Source of the DNA: Smittium mucronatum
Taxonomy: Eukaryota; Kickxellomycota; Harpellomycetes; Harpellales; Legeriomycetaceae
DNA: 15,786 bases
Assembly (NCBI GenBank): GCA_001953115.1
Contig: LSSL01006675.1
Span: 1-15,786 of the forward strand
Reading direction: 5' to 3'
The position numbers and the translations under genes are program-made. Shown here one piece after another: positions 1 to 7,650 of this stretch (position 1 is the first letter of the stretch; each line of letters begins with the position of its first letter). Below the pieces are notes generated by a model. It ran no database searches. It saw only the letters and a list, made by a program, of their open reading frames with translations, and was not told the DNA's origin.

Positions 1-761
1 AAAACTTCAATTTCGATAAAATGGTAAAACAGAAGTTAAAAAAGGTAAATATTTATAGATTAACAACCATTATTCAGTCCTTTTATATGAATTTTAATTT
101 CAAATCACCATCGGTTAAAGGTTGAAAATGCAGAAAAATGCATCAACTATCCAATAAATCATTGCTATAGTGAAAATAATATGGATTAAAAAAAACACCC
201 ATAAAGTTTTTTATTGCACTACCTTCACATTTTCCTTCCCTTTAACTAGCCTATGGTTTCTATAAAGGTTTATTTTAAAAATATTCCCAAAAAATGGGGT
301 TATTTCCAAAGATTTTTTTTGGCACATTTATTATAATTTTTAATTTTTTTATGAAACTCGGGAAACCTCTAGAGGAAAATCAATTTTTTTAAAAAAAAAT
401 CTAAAATCCCCCATAATAGTACTCAGAATATATTAATGGTAGTATTAAATATCAAATATATTTTCATAAAAAAACTTTGTACTCAATACCATAATAGATT
501 TGGTCGGAAATTAGTCAGAAACATTTCCTGAATATAAAAAGAGCATGAAAATAAAATACACATAAATTTTCGCTAATATGCTTAAAATATAAACATATGT
601 ATTTTCATGATTTCCCGAAATAGGATCTAGGAATTAAAAAACATTTTTCAAGATTATGGAAATATGAATTAGTTTATTGTCAAATTTTGATTTAATTTTT
701 ATCGCTGAGAAAATTTATATTTATAAATTTTACTAGTAAAACCATTTTTGATTAATAAACT
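1..761 (+). repeat. Left arm of long inverted repeat
   Basis: This arm is the reverse complement of 2027-2788. Comparing the arms along their length I find substitutions at left-arm positions 111, 121, 195 and 296, and a one-base difference in the T run near 312-320. The inner stretch of about 440 bases shows no difference. That is roughly 99% identity, so the duplication or last gene conversion is recent relative to the decayed elements elsewhere in the window. No coding sequence is visible in the arm. Confidence 0.97.
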
Positions 762-1780
762 TATATATTTATATATTTTAAATAATTTTTCAATAATAAT
801 TTTTTCAAATTTTTTTTAAAATTTTTATTCATAATATTTAATCACTTTTATTTAAAAATATTATATTACGATTTTTAACACGCGTGTTATGAAAATAGCA
901 TATACATTGATAATGTGATGGATTTCAACAGTGATGATAAATGCTCATTTTACCTCGATGGGCAATTATCCAATAATTCCTATTTGGTTAAAATCTCTAC
1001 CCAGAATGGGATTCCTAAAAAAAAAAAAAAAATTAAGCAAGAGAATAATTTCTAAACTTTAACTAAATATGATAAAAATTTAATGAAAATATCCAATCTA
1101 TTTATGATTTTAAAATTCAACAATTATAAGGCTTAGTAAAAATATTTATTTGAACAATGCAATACTTAATAGTCTATCAACTCTACTAAAAGGGAAAAAA
1201 CAGAAGAAAGAAGAAACGATTATATCTTTATCATACCTTTCTATCTTTCAGAAGACTCTTAGTTTAATTAGAATGAGATCGATAATAATTTGAAAAATAA
1301 TAATTTTTTTATCTATTTCATCCATAAATAGAGCCAAAAAAGTTTATGAAATATTTCCGAAATATAATATTATAAATCCGTATATAAAGATATTCCCAAA
1401 ATATTTTAAACCTGTTACAGGATTTTTGTAGAGAAATGAAAATTATTTCTGATCAATCTGATATATTTAGATTAAAAAGGAATTAAACTCCATATAGCGA
1501 TAATATAAGAATATTCTAAAATTAATTCAAAGGCAGTATTGGATGTTCCAGGGAATAGGGGGGAGGGGTTAATATACATTCTTGTAGCATCATTCAATTT
1601 AAAGAATTTTTCTATAACAAATAACCAAAAAATCTTTTAGCACAAGCAATTTTAATATCTTTTTAACAAAAAAATAACAAAAATGATTAGATGAAAAAAA
1701 ATTTCTTGTGAGAATAGTTCAAACTCACACAAATCTAAAGCCAAATAATCTATAACTTCTTCTTCAGATAATATTCTTAA
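762..1780. other. AT-rich foldback loop, no gene seen
   Basis: About one kilobase of AT-rich DNA inside the foldback. I see no open frame or RNA gene. Local oddities are a run of 16 A's at 1017-1032 and a G-rich tract at 1551-1568. The loop is unrelated to the arms by eye. Confidence 0.6.
1551..1568 (+). other. G-rich tract in AT-rich loop
   Basis: GGGAATAGGG continues directly into GGGAGGGG, giving at least four runs of three or more G's within 18 bases. This meets the simple criterion for a possible G-quadruplex. It stands out because the surrounding kilobase is strongly AT-rich. No function can be inferred from sequence alone. Confidence 0.45.
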
Positions 1781-1912
1781 AACTATATTGAGTATTCACC
1801 ACATCTTAATCTAAGTGAACAGGTATTTTCAGCATTAAAGGTCAGATATGGATGTTTAAACCACAAACTGTTGAAAATGAAACTGTCTAGGAGTAATATA
1901 AAAAATTTTTGA
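1781..1912 (+). pseudogene. hAT-like transposase C-terminal fragment
   Basis: An open frame runs from just after a TAA at 1778-1780 to the TGA at 1910-1912, about 43 codons without an early ATG. Its core reads LSEQVFSALK and, after a short gap, LLKMKLSRSN. This resembles the hAT-superfamily C-terminal dimerisation region, where an 'SERVFS' block is followed about twenty residues later by a Leu-rich stretch ending in R-S-N. hAT transposases are DNA-transposon enzymes that cut and paste elements with terminal inverted repeats, so the position inside a foldback loop is coherent. The catalytic part and the zinc-finger BED domain are absent, so this can only be a remnant. The match is short and judged by eye. 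A host-domesticated hAT-like gene fragment or a chance match cannot be excluded. Confidence 0.45.
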
Positions 1913-2026
1913 GATATTTTGGGGTGATTTCCAAAAATTATTTAATTATTATGAAAAAATGGATGAATTTTAGAATTTAAAAGCATCCATTCATGTAAAT
2001 ATCAAAAAAAGGCTCACTAATTTTTT

Positions 2027-2788
2027 AGTTTATTAATCAAAAATGGTTTTACTAGTAAAATTTATAAATATAAATTTTCTCAGCGATAAAAATTAAATCA
2101 AAATTTGACAATAAACTAATTCATATTTCCATAATCTTGAAAAATGTTTTTTAATTCCTAGATCCTATTTCGGGAAATCATGAAAATACATATGTTTATA
2201 TTTTAAGCATATTAGCGAAAATTTATGTGTATTTTATTTTCATGCTCTTTTTATATTCAGGAAATGTTTCTGACTAATTTCCGACCAAATCTATTATGGT
2301 ATTGAGTACAAAGTTTTTTTATGAAAATATATTTGATATTTAATACTACCATTAATATATTCTGAGTACTATTATGGGGGATTTTAGATTTTTTTTTAAA
2401 AAAATTGATTTTCCTCTAGAGGTTTCCCGAGTTTCATAAAAAAATTAAAAATTATAATAAATGTGCCAAAAAAAAATCTTTGGAAATAACCCAATTTTTT
2501 GGGAATATTTTTAAAATAAACCTTTATAGAAACCATAGGCTAGTTAAAGGGAAGGAAAATGTGAAGGTAGTGCAATAAAAAACTTTATGGGTGATTTTTT
2601 TAATCCATATTATTTTCACTATAGCAATGATTTATTGGATAGTTGATGCATTTTTCTGCATTTTCAATCTTTAACCGGTGGTGATTTGAAATTAAAATTC
2701 ATATAAAAGGACTGAATAATGGTTGTTAATCTATAAATATTTACCTTTTTTAACTTCTGTTTTACCATTTTATCGAAATTGAAGTTTT
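2027..2788 (-). repeat. Right arm of long inverted repeat
   Basis: This is the inverted partner of 1-761. The loop-proximal end of the pairing is at 2027, where the sequence AGTTTATTAATC mirrors the left arm up to 761. The outer end is at 2788, after GAAGTTTT. The flanking bases beyond 2788 begin CCTGATTAGG and have no visible partner because the left flank lies outside the window. Confidence 0.97.
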
Positions 2789-3140
2789 CCTGATTAGGAA
2801 ATCAGTGATTTTAGTCATAGAATTTCGCATAAAACATGATTGGCCATATTTTTTCAAAATATAACAAAATTTAGGCATCTATAGAGTGCGCAATTAAATT
2901 TAACCAGAAAAAATTTACATAAATTCTTATGAAATAACATTCTAATGTTTGAAAAAAGAGGTCTATTGGAATCGAAATCCCTGTAAAGAAGGATTAATTT
3001 GGTTTTATTGATATTTAACTATTAAAAATTAATTTCATCACAAAAAAAGACCCTCTTTCCCATTCACCATGAGAGACAGAAAACTGAAAAGTATGTGATT
3101 TTTTAAAATATGCATAGGATAACATTTACATAAATTTTTA
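2789..3140. other. AT-rich spacer, nothing recognised
   Basis: Unannotated AT-rich DNA between the foldback element and the first retroposon copy. I see no convincing frame, repeat or RNA structure. The last bases before 3141 should contain one target-site duplication of the retroposon, but I could not find a convincing partner after 3643. Confidence 0.5.
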
Positions 3141-3526
3141 TTTTGTATCACGGAATTTTATCTTAAGAAAGTGTTATCAAAAAATTATTAAAAAAATATG
3201 AAAACAAGAAAAAAGCGTATAGAAAATACTATTGTCCTAATAAAATAAGTTCCTCTGCAGGACTACCGGCTGCGTACCTATGGGAAAATGGTATAATATA
3301 AGAACTGAAAGAACCCCCCTGGAATAACTTCAAATAGGTGTATGACTAAAGTTACATACAGCCAAGAATTTAACTCTTTGTCAACGAACAATAGTTTTTT
3401 GAAGCTATTGAGCTCCTAGTCAGATCCTACTTCTAACAGGATTAATGGAGTTAGGCTCCTAACCAAACGTGGGTTTGATCGATACGGCTTTCCTACAAAT
3501 AGCTGTTAGACGCTGAGATCCGCCTG

Positions 3527-3537
3527 AATGTCGAACC
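3527..3537 (-). promoter_or_regulatory. Putative pol III B box, copy 1
   Basis: On the minus strand GGTTCGACATT matches the B-box core GGTTCGANNCC except at its last two bases. It lies about 37 bases downstream of the A box, somewhat closer than in an ordinary tRNA gene. In copy 2 the block has drifted to GCGTTCGACAG. No tRNA cloverleaf folds here: the T stem and acceptor do not pair. Confidence 0.55.
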
Positions 3538-3561
3538 CCGGACTTTTGCACTAGAATATGT

Positions 3562-3574
3562 CTCAGCTGTGCTA
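3562..3574 (-). promoter_or_regulatory. Putative pol III A box, copy 1
   Basis: On the minus strand TAGCACAGCTGA fits the internal A-box pattern TRGCNNAGYNGG at 11 of 12 positions. The same bases are kept in copy 2 (15705-15717), although neighbouring positions differ, which suggests they came from a functional promoter. Confidence 0.6.
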
Positions 3575-3601
3575 AACGATCGGTTCCTCCTGTTTCGAGA
3601 T

Positions 3602-3639
3602 GGTCCTCCTCTGGAATCGCTGTCCTCCGAATCGCTGTG
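3602..3639 (-). repeat. Short tandem duplication in the retroposon
   Basis: Two adjacent units of about 15 bases, each containing (C/G)GAATCGCTGT after TCCTC, lie upstream of the A box. The duplication is present in both retroposon copies, so it predates their dispersal and belongs to the family consensus. Confidence 0.6.
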
Positions 3640-3695
3640 CGCTGTCTCCACTATTCCCAACCAGGAATAGTACAACACTATATGAAGTTTTTATC

Positions 3696-3719
3696 TAGTG
3701 TACTTCAAAAAGTACACTA
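3696..3719. repeat. Perfect 10-bp hairpin
   Basis: TAGTGTACTT and AAGTACACTA form a perfect 10-base inverted repeat around the loop CAAA. It lies just past the retroposon homology and upstream (on +) of the minus-strand DIRS element's 3' end. It could be part of either element's terminus or an independent sequence. It has no T run of the kind used by a bacterial terminator and none is expected here. Confidence 0.7.
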
Positions 3720-3878
3720 TTAAGCCCCTAAACCACGACAAGGTATTTCACTCTTAGGTGAGATAATAAAACATATTTAATTTATTGAAATAGATAATTT
3801 TTTTGGTATCTAGAATTTAGTATGGGGGTTTGTCTTTCTTACCATCTTACTCAAAATTAACCCGGGAAATTGTTGTGG
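3720..3878. other. Spacer, possible decayed 3' end of minus-strand DIRS
   Basis: This is the stretch where a 3' inverted terminal repeat of the minus-strand DIRS element would be expected, by analogy with 14424-14675. I see only a weak resemblance, on the minus strand around 3750-3775 (AAATATGTTTTATTATC compared with the AATATGTCTTCTATTATC of the repeat at 14323). I do not call the repeat here. Confidence 0.35.
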
Positions 3879-3979
3879 GACTTAATATCCTTCTCCCCTG
3901 GAATAATATAAATTATCACCCGCACTAAATAGTTTGGATGATTATTAAATTATATTTCTGGGAGAAAACATATTAAGTT
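3879..3979. repeat. Quasi-palindromic repeat A of minus-strand DIRS
   Basis: GACTTAATATCCTTCTCCC at 3879-3897 is an imperfect inverted partner of GGGAGAAAACATATTAAGTT at 3960-3979. The unit is about 101 bases. It overlaps the degraded C-terminus of the minus-strand recombinase in the same way that repeat B (14323-14423) overlaps the plus-strand one. This conserved position points to an internal complementary region of a DIRS element rather than an independent MITE. Confidence 0.75.
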
Positions 3980-3984
3980 AATTC

Positions 3985-4560
3985 AAATTTAATATGGATT
4001 TGTTCAAAATATTTGTAGGTCTTGTGAGCAGATAATATGAGTCAAAAATAGTATAATCCTGCAAAAATGCGTGATAAATTATGTCATGTGCTGAAAACTC
4101 CGCTTTTGAGGCAATTACGGCTCTAATACCCCAAAGTTCAGTATAGAGGTTACCGGGGGTCGGTAAATTATTTCTGATATTTAATGGATGAATCTAGTGA
4201 GATTTTCCATTGTTAAAGGCTTATTAAATCCATTTTTAAGCTGTGTCAATCTTATTGAGGGTATTTTTTTATTATTTATCATGCAGGGTTGGAAATATAT
4301 TAAGTGCCATTCCTTTTTATGCATCTTTTATGTTACTTCAGAGCGTGGGATGGGATCTAAACAGGTCTGAATTTATAAAGAATTTTCTGCAGTTAGTCGG
4401 CATCACTTATCATTCAGTTTTATAGTAACAGTTTTGTAACTTTTTTTCGAGTAAAATTCTAATATCACGTATCTTAATTTTATCATTGCCTTTTATGAAG
4501 CCCTTAAATTATAACAGATGAGTAGTTTAGGGATAAGATTTTTCCAAGTAAGTTTTTCAG
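3985..4560 (-). pseudogene. Tyrosine recombinase remnant (minus-strand DIRS)
   Basis: Tyrosine recombinases of DIRS elements integrate the circular DNA copy in place of a DDE integrase. Visible here are LLICYNLRAS near 4500, with the box I Arg codon at 4502-4504, and later RAVIASKAEFSAHDIIYHAF, whose Arg codon is at 4122-4124. These are followed by TIFDSYYLLTR, with two adjacent Tyr codons at 4032-4037 at the expected active-site position. The plus-strand copy reads LLAVNSFLRAS, RAVGATLASNSG and SIFDT-stop-N in the same places. The His expected three residues before the second Arg reads Trp. The pieces lie in different frames, so no protein can be made. Identification is firm because of the paired alignment, but the N-terminal half is not clear. 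Confidence 0.72.
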
Positions 4561-5118
4561 AAGATTAAAAATATCTGAATAGGCTTGTTGTAGGTGTTAT
4601 TCCGATATTTTTTCCTACGAATAACTGATTGTGGTCCTTATTTATCGTCTTTTTGAACTTCAAGAACATGGGATTACGTAAAATTTGTCCAGGCTTTTTA
4701 AAGATTTTCAATAAAGTATATTTTTAGGCCTTTGCTGCTATTACTTTCAACTTTAATACAGAGAATGATTCTGAAATAAATTCTAATATCAGAGCTGCAG
4801 TTATCTTCCAAATTAATTTTTTTGAAGATAAAAAAAAATAGAAAACGTCACTTAACTGAATTATATCTGGATCCTCATTTGAAAATATTATACTAACTGA
4901 ATAAGTAACAGTTTTTTTTGGAAGAAACTAACCTAATATTTCATGATATTAACCCACGTTTTTTCTTTTCAATAGCGGGGATTTTCCTTTTTTTGATCAG
5001 TAATAACTAGTGACTTTTGTAGAGTTGATAATTGTGCTATTAAAGCTGATGAAAGGTTCTGTTAATATATCGATTATTTCCATATGGTTTCACCAGAGAC
5101 ATTTCTGCTCGATATATA

Positions 5119-5632
5119 AGAGACCTTTTAATCAGTTGGGAGATCGAATTTCAGGACGGGGTGAGACATCCGTGCTTTTTTGTCTCATTTTGACCAGATC
5201 TGTATTAGTTAATTTTGAGATACTAATCTTGCTTCTAGAAACCAGTAGTATTAATTAAAGATTATTTTTACATGGAAAGCAAAAAGAAACACATTGTGGC
5301 ATCCTATTTCGAATCCAGAATCATAAAAAAATCCTGTTATGTATATTTTTTTATTAATGCAGTCAATCTGATTTGAGCATCTACAGGATTAATCACCTAT
5401 TTATCACATGTTAATTGTAGACAAGTGTTGGACTCCAGACAGTAAGAGAATATTTTCACCTATATTTCAAGTAATTATAACTATTTCATCATTCCAAACT
5501 TTCACAAAAATATAAAAGTATCGCATTTTCTGAATAAACCAAAAAAAAAAATCAATTACCTTCATAAGTTTGAGGGCATATAATACTAATACTAATTATT
5601 TTTAATTGGTATAATTCTTTGCTTCGAATGCT
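5119..5632 (-). pseudogene. RNase H remnant (minus-strand DIRS)
   Basis: In retroelements RNase H degrades the RNA strand of the RNA:DNA hybrid. Three blocks line up with the plus-strand copy. IRSKELYQL (about 5630-5604) matches INAKELRNV. KFG near 5501-5491, followed by LLEI and CLESNTCLQLTC, matches KFGGTTPPKLFELS and CLKANTRSKLT. HNVFLFAFH (about 5298-5272), followed after a stop by YYWFL, matches HDMDLFASH and YYNCFL, the DLFAS region that follows RNase H in DIRS-type polyproteins. NSISQLIKR (about 5145-5119) matches NLISQAIQK. Several stops and frame changes separate the blocks. Without the plus-strand copy as a guide this region would look like random AT-rich DNA. Confidence 0.62.
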
Positions 5633-5908
5633 GAGCATAGTCCTAAATAAAAATGCAATTCTACGAGTATTCTTCAGGGTGTGTGACCTGAGTAAATGAA
5701 TGTTTCAATTCAGAGAATATCCGGAAATGTCGATATTCTATCCCAACATTTCAACTAATCACTCGAAAATTTCAAATTATGTTAGGCTTGCTTCATTAGG
5801 ACTATAATCCAAACATATTTATTCATTTACGTTAGGAATCGGGGTTTGAGATAAAGAGCTATGGATACAATAGATTAATCAAATTAAAGTACAGAAATAT
5901 CTTATACT

Positions 5909-6740
5909 TTACATATAAATCTTGCCAAATAGCTCAGTATCGTTTAAAAATTCTTCAATATTTTTCCTGCCTTTCGCTTCAGATCTTTGATCTTGAACTT
6001 TGAAATCTTGAGCTACATATCTAAGGTATCTATTAACATCAAAAGAAGAGTTATTGGTATGGATGCTATGTGTTTTATTTCTCTCATTGAATTTAAATAC
6101 AAGTTCCAATAAATTTGAGGAGACGAAGCACAATTTTTTTGCAAACCTTTCTTAGATCTCTCCCATGATGAGAGAGCTATTTAGATGTGCATATATCCAC
6201 ATCCATTTCAATCAAAATTATTCAAAAACCTTCATAAGGGTATTTTAAATCGACATAGAGCTTAGTGAAATGCCAAATGGAAGGATGAGAAGCCTTTATA
6301 TTATTATTTCATTGAGGTCTGAGTTTTTTCTTCGTTTAAAATAAATGGTGTAAATAAAGCAATCCTGGAAGTCAAAAGGAACCAGATGACTAATTATAAT
6401 GATCGTAGAACATTTCTATGCTAGGTTGTAGATTATTAAATTTGAATATTACACATGCTGGTTGAATTTCCTTAGATCTATTACTGATATGACTCCTCCA
6501 TTTTTCTGGGAACTGGTAAAAATCCGATTTTAAAATCCCAGATTATGGGTTTAGAATTTCTTTTTTGTCCGATTTAATAGAAGATTTTGACATTTTTGCT
6601 GAAATTAGTTGGGTTCCTTGATAGACTTTGTTTTTCATGTCTTCTGCAAGATTCGAAATCGACTCGGGGTTTCTGAGCGGAACTCTGAATCTTTTCCCTT
6701 CTATTTATCTAAACAATCGGTTTTCCACCAGTTTATATCA
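5909..6740 (-). pseudogene. Reverse transcriptase remnant (minus-strand DIRS)
   Basis: Recognisable blocks in order on the minus strand are: IEGKRFRVPLRNPES (about 6703-6659), the pre-RT segment; NGGVISVIDLRKFNQHV (about 6506-6456), the conserved finger motif of DIRS RTs; FDFQDCF (6376-6356), the first catalytic region with Asp residues; LPFGISLSS (about 6284-6258); and LRLLKF/LLELVFKFNERNK leading to FKIKDLKRKAGKIL. The last two correspond to LSELGF and SKIGDLRRESRKLL of the plus copy. The spacing between FNQHV and FDFQDCF and between FDFQDCF and LPFG matches DIRS RTs. The second catalytic motif (Y-x-D-D) is not intact. A Ty3/gypsy RT was considered; the VIDLR...NQHV motif and the FKFNNL sequence that follows fit DIRS better, as do the flanking gag and recombinase. 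Confidence 0.72.
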
Positions 6741-7010
6741 AGCAGGTTTGAAAATAGTTGGGATGCCCAGGTTTGAGGGGTGGTGGTGATTTTTTGAGCT
6801 CTGTTGAGGCACCTCCCCTTGACCCGACACCATCAGAAAAACTTATTCTGGCTGTTATGGCTCCTGTATGTTGAGTTTGTTCCAATGAAGATTATATAAT
6901 TGGTTTTTCTCGTAGTATATGAGCTGCAGTTTTGTCAAATCCTAAAATGTCTCATGCGTTTAGAATATTCTAGTAGACCGAGTCCTTTGCCTATTGATTG
7001 CCAGTTTTTT

Positions 7011-7140
7011 TTTTTGTGAGATAAGTATGTCTAGCTCTTTCTGTAAAATAAAAGGCTTGATTCCATAAGATAAGCGAATCCGATTCTCATAAAAGTCTTG
7101 CGATTTATTCAGGTTGTCTAATCTTGACTTGGTTACAAAA
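7011..7140 (-). pseudogene. gag-like remnant (minus-strand DIRS)
   Basis: The minus frame reads VTKSRLDNLNKSQDFYENRI and then KPFILQKELDILISQKKKL with no stop across about 43 codons. The plus element has SVTKSLIDNLHRG followed by KPLMDQDVFDTLIASKKTK in the same arrangement. The shared pattern (TKS-x-x-DNL, then KP about twenty residues on, then L-x-x-LI-x-x-KK) is the evidence that this is the C-terminal part of the same ORF1 (gag-like) protein, which in DIRS elements is thought to package the RNA. The N-terminal part, expected at about 7150-7700, is not recognisable. Confidence 0.65.
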
Positions 7141-7150
7141 ATGGGAATGT

Positions 7151-7606
7151 GGTGACAGTATTCTCATTTAGCATTAATTTCTAAAGGCGATAAATCAAAA
7201 AAAAAGATACGAATCAACTTTTTTATTTCTATTTATTGTCAAATAAAATCCAAGAATTTTTTTTAAGCATAGATGTTATCTTTTAAGCGACCTTCAAAGC
7301 AATATGGGGGTTTTTAATTTACACTCTAAACATTAACCAAATAGTTTCAGTTAAAAAAATAACTCCGCTAATATATAAATCTAACGAATATTTTTATTAT
7401 ACTCAAAATTTGTTAAAGTTCTACTATGTTTATAAAATAACTTATAAATAAGTGATAAGTGATTTTTTAAATATACTTTTTTAACAGATAATAAAATTTT
7501 GGGCCTCTTTGAAATACAATTTTGGGATTTGAATTATTTTTCTTTATGAGGAATGCCATATTTTTCATAATCCAGAATGATTTTAAAATTGAATATATTG
7601 CAATAT
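7151..7606. other. AT-rich flank of minus-strand DIRS, nothing firm
   Basis: This is where the N-terminus of gag and the 5' terminal repeat of the minus-strand element should lie. I see no match to the plus element's gag N-terminus or to the CTTAATATGT repeats. A minus-strand frame without stops around 7535-7400 has no recognisable motif. Confidence 0.4.
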
Positions 7607-7650
7607 GGACGCAAAATAAATTCGTGATACAAAAAAAAAGGACGCAAAAT
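7607..7650 (+). mobile_element. 22-base truncated retroposon insertion with TSDs
   Basis: GGACGCAAAAT occurs at 7607-7617 and again at 7640-7650. Between them lie only 22 bases, AAATTCGTGATAC plus nine A's. Apart from one missing C, this is the extreme 3' end of the retroposon at 3141 and 15281 (AATTCCGTGATAC then A's on its sense strand), here on the plus strand. An 11-base target-site duplication with a tailed, 5'-truncated insert is what LINE-type target-primed reverse transcription leaves behind. Nearly the whole element was lost at insertion. The 11-base duplication is unlikely by chance and fixes both the 3' terminus and the transposition mode of the family. Confidence 0.85.

Larger units (their letters stand above)
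1..2788. mobile_element. Large foldback element (inverted repeat with loop)
   Basis: Two long inverted arms (1-761 and 2027-2788) surround a 1265-base loop. The structure looks like a foldback transposon or a palindromic duplication. The left arm starts at the first base of the window, so the element or palindrome may continue leftwards and its true end and target-site duplication cannot be seen. On the right, pairing stops at 2788 as far as the window allows checking. The loop carries a hAT-like transposase fragment (1781-1912), which makes a hAT-derived nonautonomous element the leading guess. That is inference: the visible ends do not show a recognised hAT terminal motif. An assembly artefact that joins a sequence to its own reverse complement is the main alternative, although the arm differences argue against a simple one. 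Confidence 0.75.
3141..3643 (-). mobile_element. tRNA-headed retroposon (SINE-like), copy 1
   Basis: This segment matches 15281-15786 along its whole length in the same orientation. Read on the minus strand it has a tRNA-like pol III promoter: an A box TAGCACAGCTGA at 3574-3563 and a B box GGTTCGACATT at 3537-3527, about 37 bases apart. It ends in AATTCCGTGATACAAAA. A tRNA-like head plus an A-rich 3' end is the signature of a SINE, a noncoding retroposon moved by a LINE's reverse transcriptase. At 500 bases it is long for a SINE. The segment is much less AT-rich than its flanks. Homology continues to at least 3643, upstream of the tRNA-like head, so the true 5' end is undefined and may lie between 3643 and 3695. 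Terminal repeats of a larger element were considered and are less likely given the 22-base copy at 7618. Confidence 0.75.
3879..7150 (-). mobile_element. Degenerate DIRS-type retrotransposon, minus strand
   Basis: A decayed YR (tyrosine recombinase) retrotransposon, recognised by assembling short motif matches from all three minus-strand frames. In transcription order it shows a gag-like block (about 7140-7011), reverse transcriptase (about 6740-5909), RNase H (about 5632-5119), recombinase (about 4560-3985) and a quasi-palindromic repeat (3979-3879). Order and spacing match the plus-strand element at 10.6-14.4 kb: for example the recombinase Arg-to-Arg distance is about 380 bases here and about 365 there. 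Many residues agree with that copy, so the two belong to one family, although this one carries more stops and frameshifts and is older. The 5' end is undefined. Its longest open frame (5909-6133) covers a single piece of the polymerase. Confidence 0.8.

Noticed and set aside
3527..3590. A functional tRNA gene
   Set aside because: A and B boxes are present but the acceptor and T stems do not pair, and their spacing is short; it is the head of a retroposon.
3493..3678. Minus-strand open frame of 61 codons, rich in Ser and Arg
   Set aside because: It overlies the tRNA-like promoter boxes and the short tandem duplication, and the same frame has an internal TAG in the second copy.
3879..3979. Repeats A, B and C as independent MITEs
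   Set aside because: Two of them overlap the recombinase C-terminus at the same place in two separate DIRS copies, and a fourth copy is inverted upstream of gag, so they are better explained as parts of the DIRS element.
4188..5258. Plus-strand open frames at 4188-4425 and 5010-5258
   Set aside because: They are antisense to the minus-strand recombinase and RNase H remnants, and their hydrophobic look comes from T-rich codons.
6241..6510. Ty3/gypsy reverse transcriptase on the minus strand
   Set aside because: LPFG and the DNA spacing would allow it, but VIDLRKFNQHV followed by FKFNNL, the gag block shared with the plus copy and the downstream recombinase all point to DIRS.
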